This document shows, one piece after another, positions 23,621-32,594 of a stretch of DNA of 64,000 nt. Each line of letters starts with the position of its first letter. Positions within the stretch are counted from its first letter, which is position 1. This stretch comes from Isoetes taiwanensis. Its lineage: Eukaryota > Streptophyta > Lycopodiopsida > Isoetales > Isoetaceae. The notes beneath the pieces are model-generated. The model saw only the letters and a program-made list of their open reading frames with translations. It was not told the DNA's origin and searched no databases. A program made the translations under genes and the position numbers. The stretch is taken from NCBI GenBank assembly GCA_021234155.1, contig JAJEKV010000015.1, forward strand, positions 7,777,138 to 7,841,137, in the 5' to 3' direction.

Positions 23621-24300
23621 TTGGGGCCATCGGTCACATCTGTTTTGCACCGGGTCGAGCTGTCCTACATCTGACGGGTCGAGGTTTGGGGCCCAGTCGT
23701 CTCTTTGGCGACGGAATGACTTGGGCAGTGCGGAAGGCATTTTTGCAAGGGCACTTGGGGTGAAACCTTGATCCCCTATCGATTCTCTCGCTAAACCGGA
23801 TTCTTGCCGCCCGGTCTGCTGACCCTTGATAGACACATCGTCTATTTTGAGAAAGTGGTTAATATAGGTGATGCTCGGCTCCTTTTTGGCTTCTGGCCGG
23901 TGGCAATGGGCCAGCGGCTGGGTTTCTTTGGAGGGTAAGAGAGATCAGTGATTCGCCGGATGGAGCGATGCGGAGAGCACAGATGCGCGTGCAGATGGAC
24001 ACGAGACCCCGATCGTGGCGACTGCGAGAGTACTGGACAGCTTGCTTCCTTGGCAAGCTCTGGGATCCCGACGCTCTAGAGCAGGTCAAGACGGCCCATT
24101 ACAAGGAGCACATCAACCCCGCGTTGGCTGGGGGCCCGCAGCTCTACCTGCGTTCCCAGCTGCCCCTGAAAAAGCGCATACTCATTGCCTCCATTCGCAC
24201 AGGTGCCCACCATCTTCGCATCGAGATGGGCAGGTGGATTGGGGAGCCCCGCCAGACGGGCTACGCTGTCGGTCTTTGCCGGGACGGGTGCTATTGAGGA
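23556..24300 (+). pseudogene. LINE C-terminal region, copy 1
   Basis: Homologous to the open frame in LINE copy 2. Shared blocks are LYDWG..S.LF near 23614-23650, a GVKP block near 23755-23771, and towards the end (24085-24290) VKTAHYKEHINPALAGGPQ, RILIASIRTGAHHLRIEMG and RWIGEPR. Copy 2 has VKTSHYHAHINPTLAPGPQ and VAIASIGTGSHRLRIETGRW at the same places. No L1-type zinc-binding domain is present. The first part is frameshifted; 23968-24297 is open. Confidence 0.7.
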
Positions 24301-24566
24301 TGAGTCTCACACTTTCGAGTTGCCCAAAGATTGGTCGGATCCGGCCGAATCGTTCCCTTAGTACGGCCGGACTTGCCCCTATATTTGCTGATGCACACAC
24401 CGTCAGTACGTGCTCTGGGGTCGTACATTCAGGAGGTACTGGATCTGCGAGCCCACCTTTGCCCCCGCCTAGCTGCCCGCTGATCAGGCACTACGGGTAC
24501 GGTACATGAGTGTATATATTTGCATGTTTTTGCATTTCGTATATTGGAACAGTTTGTCAGCAGGCT

Positions 24567-24632
24567 GATTGCTACCACAGTTTTTCCCTCGAAAACCCTT
24601 CGGGGCGGGGTTTTTTAATCCGGGTAGTAATC
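24567..24632 (+). other. Predicted 3' UTR stem-loop of LINE copy 1
   Basis: GATTGCTACC at 24567-24576 pairs with GGTAGTAATC at 24623-24632 (one G-U pair). Within it, GAAAACCC (24591-24598) can pair with GGGGTTTT (24607-24614). The same architecture with different bases occurs in copy 2. It is followed by GGTCTCCGTGGACG and the microsatellite tail. A hairpin near the 3' end is a known template-recognition feature of some LINEs; the role here is inferred. Confidence 0.6.
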
Positions 24633-24700
24633 CGCTTGTTGCGCTTTTGTATTGGGTCCCATAGACCGATTGGTCTCCGTGGACGATAAAAATACCTTTC

Positions 24701-24727
24701 TTCCTTCCTTCCTTCCTTCCTTCCTTC
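24701..24727 (+). repeat. (TTCC) tail of LINE copy 1
   Basis: Six full TTCC units plus TTC directly after the LINE 3' terminal sequence, ending at the host sequence CTAGATTTATTC. Confidence 0.85.
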
Positions 24728-24857
24728 TAGATTTATTCGTCTTAATGTTCATTTTATCCAGTGCAAGTGGTCATCCAGACTTAAGTACCAATGTCCTTTA
24801 GCATTTTACGCATAAAAGGCCATACAAGGAAAATTATCCTTACTGTCACCATGGTCT

Positions 24858-24987
24858 TGTTAGACTATGAATTGTTCATAATATATGTAATATGCAATAG
24901 TGGTTACGATGATGGAAAAAAGATAAGAGAAAATGAAACGTAAAGGATATGTGAGCCCGGGGCATGGATGAGCTGGCAACCAGGTTG
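24858..24987 (+). repeat. Truncated 5' LTR of the copia element
   Basis: 130 bp identical to the start of the 3' LTR. After the word CAACCAGGTTG the sequence switches to gag coding DNA. Confidence 0.85.
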
Positions 24988-25040
24988 AGGTTTATAAAGG
25001 AGGAGCTGGTTTTCAAGTATGGAAACAGAAGGTTAAAGAG

Positions 25041-28000
25041 GTGTTGATTGCAGAGGGCCTCTGGGAATTAATAGAGCCATCGTCTTCATCTTCAGCAGGG
25101 GAAGTTAAATCAGAAGTTAAAGAAGCAAAAGAAAAAGGTGAAGCATCAGGTAGCAAGGATGCAAAAATCAGTGAGGCCAAGATAATTATTTCAAGCAGAG
25201 TAGGGCCAAGTATCATGCTCAAGATGAGAGGAATGAATCCCAAGCAGATGTGGGATTATATGGAAAAAACTTATGAAGTTAAATCCTCCTCTCAAATAGA
25301 TATTCTAGAAAAAGAGCTGAGAAAGCTTAGGCATAATGAAACAATTGAACTTGTTGATCTTTTTCAGAAATTTGATCTTATAATGGCAGATTTGGATGCA
25401 GCAGGCAATCCACTGTCAACTGAAGCTCAAGTTAATGCAATTTCTAGAATGTTTGCAGCACATGAAAATTTGTCCACGCTTATTAGAAATGTTGCGAAAT
25501 CCCGTGAAGAAGCAGAAAGAATGGCGAGGACAGAACTTGAACAGATGAAAATTATATTGGATGAGGAGGAAGAGACATCAGAGATATTAATAGCGAAGAG
25601 GGAAAGAACTGCAGAAAAGGATAAAAGTAAACAAGTTAGATGCTTCAGATGTGGTCAGCTGGGACACATTAAGTACAATTGTCCGTTGTTTAAGCAATCT
25701 GAAACGAGGTCAAATGCATGCTTTACATGTGGAGGAGTAGGTCACTATGCCTCTGAATGCCCATCTCCAAAAGGTGTTAATAGAGGAAGAGGGAGAGGTA
25801 GAGGTATAAGTGCAAGCACTAGAGCAGAATCAAGAGGGAAAAATGCGCCTAGAGGCAAAGAAAGGCGTGCAGCAGCATACAATGTAAGTAATGTGGATGA
25901 GCAAGATCATGGAACAAGCTCTGAAGATGAGGTAAACAATATTGATGTGATTGCAAACGTGGGTTATAAGAAAAGGACTAAATCAAATTCTTTTCTTATA
26001 GATAGTGGAGCTGAGCACACAGTCATAGGAGACTCCAAGCTATTAAAAGAAACTTGTGCTGGCAGAATAGGACATGTGCAGCTAGGAGACGGAAGGTTGA
26101 AGAAGATTGATAAGAGTGGAGTGCTTGAGATTTTCGATCTCAATGGTGAACCTGTAAATCTAAAAAATGTGTTGTGTGTTGAAGGAGTTGTGAGAAATCT
26201 GATTTCAGTTGCACAGCTGGTAGACATGGACTACCAGTTGTTGTTCAATAAGTCCATGTGTAAAGTGTTCAAGAATAATAAACTCAAGTTTCTTGCAAGA
26301 CGTGTTTCTGGTCTATTTGAGCTGTTGCCAAATGTTAGTGAGGCTAATATGGTTGTGCAGGTATCACCAGAGTCTTGGCATGAAAGATTGGGTCATGCCA
26401 ATCTCAATAAAATAAGAAGAATGATAGAAGATGGGCTGATAAAAGGAAAAAAACAGAAAAATAAAGGAGAATTTATATGCAGGGGATGTATGCTAGGAAA
26501 GCATAGCAGGTTGCCATTTCCTAAGCGTACACACAGAAGAGCCCGAGAGGTTTTGGAACTGATTCATAGTGACCTGTGTGGTCCTTTGAATGTGCAATCT
26601 AGGTCTGGCAAAAGATATTATGTGTCCTTTGTGGATGATTACACCAGGAGAGCAAAATGCTATCTTCTGCGTAGAAAAGCTGAAGCTGTGGATGCCTTCA
26701 AGAACTTTGTATCTGAAGTGGAAAGAGATACAGGTCATAAAGTAAAATGTTTGAGGTCTGATAGAGGAGGCGAATATCTGTCAAGAAAGTTCAAACACTT
26801 TTGTAAAGAAAGAGGAATCAAGAGACAATTAACATGCAGTTTCACTCCACAACAGAATGGAGTTGCTGAGCGGTTCAATAGAACAATTCTGAATTCTGTA
26901 AGAGCTATGTTAAAACATACGTGTTTGCCCAATAAATTATGGGATGAAGCTCTAAAAACTGCTGTCTATATTCACAATAAATTACCGACAACAAGTCTTG
27001 AAGGAAAAGTGCCGGATGAAGTATGGAGTGGCAGATCACAGGACTATGACAAGTTTAAGGTCTTTGGATGCTTGTCATATGTACATGTTCATGCTGAACA
27101 AAGAAAAAAGCTTGATGATAGGGCTATTGAAGGTTATTTGATCGGATATGATGAAGAGTCAAAAGGTTACAGACTGTTTATTCCAGAAACTAACAAAATT
27201 GTTGTGAGCAGGGATGTACGATTTGATGAGTCTACAGTATATTGTGACAGAATTAGTGCACGAGAGAGAAAAGTTATACAAACAAAGCGTAAAGAAGAGA
27301 CAATAAACTCAGACATAATAGAAGACGATGATGTTATAAATGATATCAAAGCATCTGCTGATTCTTCTGAAGTACAAAGTCAAGATCAGGATACACATAG
27401 GCAAATAGCAGAATATCCTGAGCAGCCAATAGAAGTTGTTAGAAAAAGAAGAAGTGAAGCAGAAAGGTTGCAAGCAGAGCATGGTATGGATAGCTCACAG
27501 TATGGAAGATTGGAATCAGGAAGGAGTAAAAGAATAGCAGAAAGAGAAAATGAACAAGAGCATAGTATAATTTCACTAATGGCTATTTTGGAACCAAATG
27601 TTCCTGATACATATGAGAAGGCAGTTAAAGCAAAGGATGCAAAGTACTGGAAAGATGCAATGATGGATGAGCTCAACTCTTTCAAACGAACCAGCACGTA
27701 TGAATTAGTGTCAACGCCGAAAGGTAAAAATATTATAGGTAACAGATGGATTTTTAAGATTAAAACAGGCGCTGATGGAGTGTCTAAGAAATATAAAGCA
27801 AGGCTGGTTGCACAGGGGTTTTCACAAAAACAGGGTATTGATTTCCAGGAAACTTTCTCACCTATAGTTAAGATGCAGAGTATAAGATTGTTGCTGTCAT
27901 ATGCTAATGCCATGAATCTAGAACTGCATCATATGGACGTTAGTACAGCATTTCTTAATGCTGAGCTTGAGGAAGAAATATATATGAAGCAACCACCTGG

Positions 28001-29162
28001 TTTTGAAGAAGGAAAAAATCTTGTATGGAAGCTCAAGCGAGCGGTATATGGCCTAAGGCAAGCACCAAGACAATGGTATAAATGTATAGATGCCTTCTTG
28101 TGTAATCATGGATTTCAGAAACTTAAGAATGATGGGAACTTATATGTTTATTGTAAAGAGAAAAACTACTGTGTTATAGCCCTATACGTGGATGATTGTG
28201 TCATGATTTCAAATGATACAGGTTGCTTGGATAGCACTAAAAACATTCTGAAGCAAGGATTCAAAATGACTGATCTAGGTGAGCTAAGAATGTTTCTCGG
28301 TATGGAGATTCGTAGAGACAGAAAGAACAAAATTCTATCTGTCACTCAGAGTAGGAATATTCAAGGAATTCTTGATAGATTCTCAATGCAGAGCTGCAAA
28401 TCAGTTTGCTCACCCATAATACCTGGGCACAAATTAAGCAGTAATATGTCTCCTAAAACAATGGCTGAAGTTGAAGAAATGGAGGCAGTGCCATATCAGG
28501 AGTTAGTAGGTTGTCTACTATATCTAGCTAATGGTACAAGGCCAGACATAGCATACGCAGTTAATATGTTGAGCAGATTTTGCACAAATCCTGGAAAACA
28601 ACATTGGCTTGCAGGAAAAAGGGTGCTAAGATATTTAAAAGGCACTATCAATGACGGACTTGTGTATAAAGGAGCTGATATGAAACTAGAAGCATTTGCA
28701 GACGCAGACTGGGCTGGGGATCTTGATAATAGACGATCAACATCAGGTTTTTTGCTAATGTTTAACAATGCTGCTATTTCTTGGAAGTGCAAAAAGCAAG
28801 ACTCTGTAGCTTTGTCAACTGCTGAGGCTGAGTATATTGCAACTTCTCTAGTCACTAGAGAAATTGTTTGGATTAGAAGATTAATGCAGGAGCTAAATAT
28901 GGAATTGAAGGGGCCTACAAATCTATACTCAGATAGTACAAGCTGTGTAGCAATGACTAAAAATCCCGTCATGCATGAAAGGACTAAACATATAGAGCTA
29001 CAGATGCATTTCGTAAGAGACATTGTATCAAAAGGCTTAGTGCAAGTGATGCACATAGTGACAGAGGAGCAAATTGCAGATCTACTGACAAAAGCATTTA
29101 ATTCAGCAAGATTTAATTTTCTAAAGCAAAAGGCTGGAGTGCGATCAACAGAGTTGCAATGA
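25041..29162 (+). CDS. Copia Gag-Pol polyprotein (1373 aa), intact frame
   Basis: One uninterrupted frame; GTG at 25041 is only where a possible start can be placed. The frame is open back to about 24972, and true Gag likely began upstream in the deleted part. In order: UBN2-type Gag; two zinc knuckles CFRCGQLGHIKYNCP (about aa 200-214) and CFTCGGVGHYASECP (about 228-242); protease FLIDSGAEHTVIG (about 320); GAG-pre-integrase WHERLGHANL (about 447); integrase D,D,E in HSDLCGP (509), LRSDRGGEY (571) and NGVAERFNRT (605); reverse transcriptase with YVDD (about 1048); RNase H with ADADWAGD (about 1219) and STAEAEYIA, ending KHIELQMHFVRD...IADLLTKA. All catalytic residues that I can check are present. 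Domain order PR-IN-RT-RH is diagnostic of Ty1/copia. Because the 5' LTR promoter/PBS unit is broken, autonomous replication of this copy is unlikely. Confidence 0.95.
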   Translation: MLIAEGLWELIEPSSSSSAGEVKSEVKEAKEKGEASGSKDAKISEAKIIISSRVGPSIMLKMRGMNPKQMWDYMEKTYEVKSSSQIDILEKELRKLRHNETIELVDLFQKFDLIMADLDAAGNPLSTEAQVNAISRMFAAHENLSTLIRNVAKSREEAERMARTELEQMKIILDEEEETSEILIAKRERTAEKDKSKQVRCFRCGQLGHIKYNCPLFKQSETRSNACFTCGGVGHYASECPSPKGVNRGRGRGRGISASTRAESRGKNAPRGKERRAAAYNVSNVDEQDHGTSSEDEVNNIDVIANVGYKKRTKSNSFLIDSGAEHTVIGDSKLLKETCAGRIGHVQLGDGRLKKIDKSGVLEIFDLNGEPVNLKNVLCVEGVVRNLISVAQLVDMDYQLLFNKSMCKVFKNNKLKFLARRVSGLFELLPNVSEANMVVQVSPESWHERLGHANLNKIRRMIEDGLIKGKKQKNKGEFICRGCMLGKHSRLPFPKRTHRRAREVLELIHSDLCGPLNVQSRSGKRYYVSFVDDYTRRAKCYLLRRKAEAVDAFKNFVSEVERDTGHKVKCLRSDRGGEYLSRKFKHFCKERGIKRQLTCSFTPQQNGVAERFNRTILNSVRAMLKHTCLPNKLWDEALKTAVYIHNKLPTTSLEGKVPDEVWSGRSQDYDKFKVFGCLSYVHVHAEQRKKLDDRAIEGYLIGYDEESKGYRLFIPETNKIVVSRDVRFDESTVYCDRISARERKVIQTKRKEETINSDIIEDDDVINDIKASADSSEVQSQDQDTHRQIAEYPEQPIEVVRKRRSEAERLQAEHGMDSSQYGRLESGRSKRIAERENEQEHSIISLMAILEPNVPDTYEKAVKAKDAKYWKDAMMDELNSFKRTSTYELVSTPKGKNIIGNRWIFKIKTGADGVSKKYKARLVAQGFSQKQGIDFQETFSPIVKMQSIRLLLSYANAMNLELHHMDVSTAFLNAELEEEIYMKQPPGFEEGKNLVWKLKRAVYGLRQAPRQWYKCIDAFLCNHGFQKLKNDGNLYVYCKEKNYCVIALYVDDCVMISNDTGCLDSTKNILKQGFKMTDLGELRMFLGMEIRRDRKNKILSVTQSRNIQGILDRFSMQSCKSVCSPIIPGHKLSSNMSPKTMAEVEEMEAVPYQELVGCLLYLANGTRPDIAYAVNMLSRFCTNPGKQHWLAGKRVLRYLKGTINDGLVYKGADMKLEAFADADWAGDLDNRRSTSGFLLMFNNAAISWKCKKQDSVALSTAEAEYIATSLVTREIVWIRRLMQELNMELKGPTNLYSDSTSCVAMTKNPVMHERTKHIELQMHFVRDIVSKGLVQVMHIVTEEQIADLLTKAFNSARFNFLKQKAGVRSTELQ

Positions 29163-29208
29163 GAAGTTTAATATGATTGCAAAGCTGTTAGTCTATTACA
29201 TATATTAT

Positions 29209-29217
29209 GAAGAGGGA
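29209..29217 (+). other. Copia polypurine tract
   Basis: GAAGAGGGA immediately before TGTTAGAC of the 3' LTR; purine-only and in the right position for plus-strand priming. Confidence 0.75.
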
Positions 29218-29538
29218 TGTTAGACTATGAATTGTTCATAATATATGTAATATGCAATAGTGGTTACGATGATGGAAAAAAGATAAGAGAAAATGAAACG
29301 TAAAGGATATGTGAGCCCGGGGCATGGATGAGCTGGCAACCAGGTTGCAATAGGGCAGCGGCAGCATCAGGCAGGTGCTAATCTGAGCTGGACGGCATGA
29401 TGGGGCACAGGTGAACAGGTCACAGCTATGGAATTGGTTGCTTGGGCTGGCCGAGAAGATGGAAGGAAGATTTGCTGGTGGCGTAGGGATTTTTGAGATT
29501 CGATATTGAAGGTAAACTTATCTTAATACAATTTATAA
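29218..29538 (+). repeat. 3' LTR of the copia element
   Basis: 321 bp from TGTTAGACTATG to the target duplication GGTCT at 29539. The first 130 bp equal the 5' remnant. The outer limit is set by comparison with the uninterrupted paralogue in segment B. Confidence 0.8.
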
Positions 29539-29823
29539 GGTCTTTCATGGTCTATGTACTTTTTGCTTTAGAAACTTATGCCTAAGGGATAATAGACTAA
29601 AGGAACACGAGTACCAATTTCGAATGCAAGTTCAATTTTTTGGATTGATAAGATAGTGGAGGGATTGACTGAAGTTGATGCTGACCTAGGGAACTAGGTT
29701 AGGCCGGCTGTTTTTAGACACTTCAATTCTCTACTTTAGCTGGAGTTGTAGTGTCCTTTAGTCTCAAAACTTATCTTTGTGCATTCTATTTCTTCATTAA
29801 TATAAGGATATTGATCATTACAG

Positions 29824-29944
29824 GATTGCTGTGAGGAAAACAAAGCCATCATCATTGGAACAAAGAACCCACTGACTAGATATGCTAGGAGCAAGATGGA
29901 GTGTCCATTGATAATCATGCGCAAAAGGTCTACTTTTATAAAAG
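29824..29944 (+). pseudogene. Host exon in segment A, unknown protein
   Basis: An acceptor-like TTACAG precedes 29824 and a donor-like AAAG|GTATTG ends it. The 40-codon frame between them is open and reads DCCEENKAIIIGTKNPLTRY, then ARSKMECPLIIMRKR. Segment B carries the same exon start at 40206 (DYCEKNKVIIIGTKNPLTRY). The two differ by three amino-acid changes and no silent change in 21 codons, which suggests relaxed constraint. I do not recognise the protein. LINE copy 2 begins about 70 bp downstream. Confidence 0.45.
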
Positions 29945-30031
29945 GTATTGCAGTTCCTTACATTAATTCCTAAAATATATTTGTCCTCATGATGATTTGG
30001 AGAAATTCATGATTGGCCACGGAAAGCCCAC

Positions 30032-30676
30032 TTGTTTCGGGCTTTGGTAGAGCCTGTTTTACTGTATGGTTCTGAAGTGTGGGGGCCTGCCATTAGTGCT
30101 AGTGCTTGGGAGAGCTTGGAGCGGGTGCAAAAGTCCTTTCTCACTTACAGCCTCGGAGTTAAAACAACGGTGCCCTATGCTATTCTTTTACAAGAGACAT
30201 GTTTTTGGCCTCTTCAACATTCTGCCATGAAGCGCCATCTCCACTATATCTGCAAGGTGCACCACATGGATGATGATAGGTATCCTGTTCTTGCACTTGC
30301 CATGGCTGAATCTCCTCAGCGTTTGAAACGATGTTGGAAAGAGCATTGCACTACATGGTTTGCCCGATTTGGAACATTACAACGAAACCTTTGCACGATG
30401 CTTGCCGATTCGATCGAGCTTTTGCAACAATATCTCAATGGTCATTTTTCTCAAAAGATATGGGACGCAGTTACCTTGACCCCAGTGAAAACTAGTCATT
30501 ATCATGCACACATAAATCCCACCTTGGCACCAGGGCCCCAAGCTTATTTACTTGCTTCATTGTCCAGGAACAAGCTTGTAGCTATTGCATCAATTGGCAC
30601 GGGGTCCCACAGGCTACGGATTGAGACAGGTAGATGGGAGCGGCCGCAATTGCCGCGAGAAGCGAGACTATGTTAA
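30032..30676 (+). pseudogene. LINE reverse transcriptase C-terminal region
   Basis: 214-codon open frame starting within LFRALVEPVLLYGSEVWGP, the standard block after the thumb of non-LTR reverse transcriptases. It continues with SLERVQKSFLTYSLGVKT and ends RLRIETGRW, then diverges and stops at 30676. The frame upstream to about 30014 (PRKAHLF) is also element-derived. Cut at its 5' end by truncation; no polymerase active site remains. Copy 1 has the same domain but with more frameshifts. Confidence 0.85.
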
Positions 30677-30904
30677 TGCATTTGCCGATTCTGAGTTATT
30701 GAAGATGAAAGCCATACTCTTCCGCGTTGCCCTGCTTTTGAGATAGTCGGGAATCATTTTTTGACCTTAGCATTCCATTCCACGCTTCCACAACTTCTCA
30801 GAGCACCATCTGTGCATGACTTGGCATTATACATACTTGAGGTTCTAGATGCACGTCTTCAATTACTGAGCCCTCAGTAGTCATTATCTCCGATTGCTAG
30901 TATC

Positions 30905-30975
30905 ATCATTACTGCAAAGGTTTTTCCCTTGAAAACCTTTCGAGGCAGGGGTTTTTTAATCCTAGTAGTAATGAT
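30905..30975 (+). other. Predicted 3' UTR stem-loop of LINE copy 2
   Basis: ATCATTACT at 30905-30913 pairs perfectly with AGTAATGAT at 30967-30975. An inner stem can form between AAAACC (30932-30937) and GGTTTT. Compared with copy 1, several stem pairs differ on both sides while pairing is kept. Confidence 0.65.
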
Positions 30976-31034
30976 TGTACTAGCCCATTGTATGGGTCCC
31001 ATGACCTATTGGTCTCCGTGGACGTTAAAAAATC

Positions 31035-31134
31035 TATTCTATTCTATTCTATTCTATTCTATTCTATTCTATTCTATTCTATTCTATTCTATTCTATTCT
31101 ATTCTATTCTATTCTATTCTATTCTTGGATATGG
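31035..31134 (+). repeat. (TATTC)20 microsatellite, LINE tail
   Basis: Twenty perfect TATTC units follow the LINE 3' end after GTTAAAAAATC. The purity suggests recent origin or a sequence that is still slipping. Confidence 0.95.
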
Positions 31135-32594
31135 TTATTGAATAACTTTTCTCTAATTCTAATATCTCATGAAACAAAATATTGGTGCTCCCTATTTTTC
31201 CATTCGGCTTTTAAACATTCAAATGCCATGCTTATGGCTATTATTCTATATCAATCAATGCCCTTTAAGGCACTTGATTTGGTACATACAAAAAGTTCAC
31301 ATGCGTCAATGCTACACACTGCAAGAAATTTAAGGTATCTATTCTGGTCTGAGTTGTTTTCTCAAAGGTATTTATAGGGATGGGTTTGACTTCTACTGTA
31401 TAGTAGGGGTTTGTCCTCCCTACGCATACAATCTTATGATCTAAGGTCAACCCCTCTTTATGGGTGGAGGTAGGCTTTTTTTAATTGAATACATTAAACT
31501 ACTTTGTTTCTATCTCAAGACTATAGAGCAGCATTAGTTTTTTCTAACCATTACATTATGGTGTATCATTGTCTATACATGACAATGCCCAGATCCTTAC
31601 CTGAGGCCTCTAATCGGAGAGGACCATATACACTAGCCAAGGCTTAAATGCTTTTGTAAATAAACCATGTAATCTGTGTATAAGCATGTGGAGATGGTTT
31701 CTTTTAAGAATTTCACCATACTAAGTTGCAAAGGGGCAACTCTAACTAGTCGATGCTCATGCACTCTATCTGTTCAAAAGCTAACCACTGATTGCAGTTA
31801 ATGGTCTTATTCCTAATAGAGTAAACAATGGTACTGATCACCCATTGAGCATTAGGATTGACCAGTCTCAGAATATCCTGAAAAGATACCTACTCTTATT
31901 AATGTTCATATATTATGCAAAGATCTAGTTAAACTATATCTTTGAGCTCCCAAAAATCTACAGTACAGATACACAAGGCAGCTACCTTGACCAAAGAGCA
32001 AATAAAGGCTGCAAGATGAAAATGACAATCTGGGCCCCATTTTTCGAGCTAAATAGGTGACACACTTCCATCTTACACAGGGTACAACTAAACCTTCCTT
32101 GTCATGATTATATGCACTAGTTCACATGAATTTTTCCTGTTTAAGCATTTCTGAATAGATACAGCTGTTACTAAATGGGGAATCTTTTCTCCCGCCGCAT
32201 ATCTAGCCATGGTACCTTCTGACACCTTCGTTTTAATGATATCCCACCTTGAGTTGCCAGCATTAAATGCCATTCCTTCTTTTCATACCCGTCGAACATT
32301 AATGTGTGTCCTTTGGCCACCTGTCACATCCGATCATTCTCTCACGCCTCATCTCTACCGTTCATTGCTTCTCCCTTTGTTGTTCGGGGACTTAGCCAAA
32401 TTTTTTGCCTCTCAATCCCCTCCTTGGCATCTTTCGACACCTGGCACCATCAACGGTTACAGTTTCGCCCTCATCATACCCCTTCGCCTCCATTTGCGCG
32501 CCCTAAACCTTTTCGTCTCTCTGCGCCTTCGTCCTTCGTCCTCCGTTCTCCGCTCTCCGCCTTTGCATCACCGTTCTTTTCTGAAGCTCTTTGC
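31135..32594. other. Non-coding DNA; leader of the next element at its right end
   Basis: 31135-32200 is AT-rich with no matched repeat and no supported gene. From about 32200 the base composition rises in C and an open frame begins, probably the 5' part of the element described next. No 5' LTR was found for it. Confidence 0.4.

Larger units (their letters stand above)
21656..24727 (+). mobile_element. 5'-truncated LINE (APE-type), copy 1
   Basis: The element starts inside the endonuclease domain and runs through reverse transcriptase, a C-terminal domain and a 3' UTR to a (TTCC) tail at 24701-24727. The left junction is at the GTCTTCAT word near 21645-21655 and the right resumes at CTAGATTTATTC. 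In segment B these two are contiguous (about 39790-39810), which fixes the insertion. About 22290-23980 is much more frameshifted than the parts on either side. The 3' UTR shares a stem and a terminal sequence with LINE copy 2. Confidence 0.85.
24858..29538 (+). mobile_element. Ty1/copia retrotransposon with intact gag-pol and truncated 5' LTR
   Basis: The first 130 bp of the element (24858-24987, starting TGTTAGACTATG) recur exactly at 29218-29347. In the right copy the LTR goes on for another ~190 bp to 29538, where host sequence resumes. GGTCT flanks both ends (24853-24857 and 29539-29543), and segment B near 39928-39945 shows the uninterrupted site with a single GGTCT. The 5' LTR is therefore cut short and joined directly to gag; the rest of the LTR, the PBS and the leader are missing. 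The last bases before GGTCT are TTTATAA, not the usual CA (TACA ends 8 bp earlier). The identical LTR portions mean a recent insertion. Confidence 0.9.
19880..29944 (+). repeat. Segment A of a duplicated host region, split by insertions
   Basis: Pieces at about 19890-19945, 21440-21655, 24727-24857 and 29539-29895 match, in order, pieces of segment B (36300-36380, 36360-36517 plus 39750-39800, 39800-39925, and 39925-40267). Shared words include ATGCTTAAGATAA(G/A)CATAAAAG and GAACAAAGAACCCACTGACT. Between the pieces, A carries a foldback element, a LINE and a copia element. B carries different insertions, so the empty sites in B define insertion boundaries in A. Confidence 0.75.
30010..31134 (+). 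mobile_element. 5'-truncated LINE, copy 2, with (TATTC) tail
   Basis: Only the C-terminal part of the LINE protein and the 3' UTR are present. The 3' terminal sequence, TTTTTCCCTTGAAAACC and then TTGGTCTCCGTGGACG, matches that of copy 1, but the tail is (TATTC)20 instead of (TTCC)7. The 5' junction is near 30005-30015. It lies next to the host exon of segment A and is absent at the equivalent point of segment B. Confidence 0.8.

Noticed and set aside
27386-27913. Long minus-strand open frames inside the copia element (also 28496-29056)
   Set aside because: They lie antisense to an intact gag-pol with all domains; no motifs of their own.
24858-29538. Endogenous pararetrovirus
   Set aside because: Domain order protease-integrase-RT-RNase H with LTRs and target duplication is Ty1/copia; no movement or coat protein of a caulimovirus.
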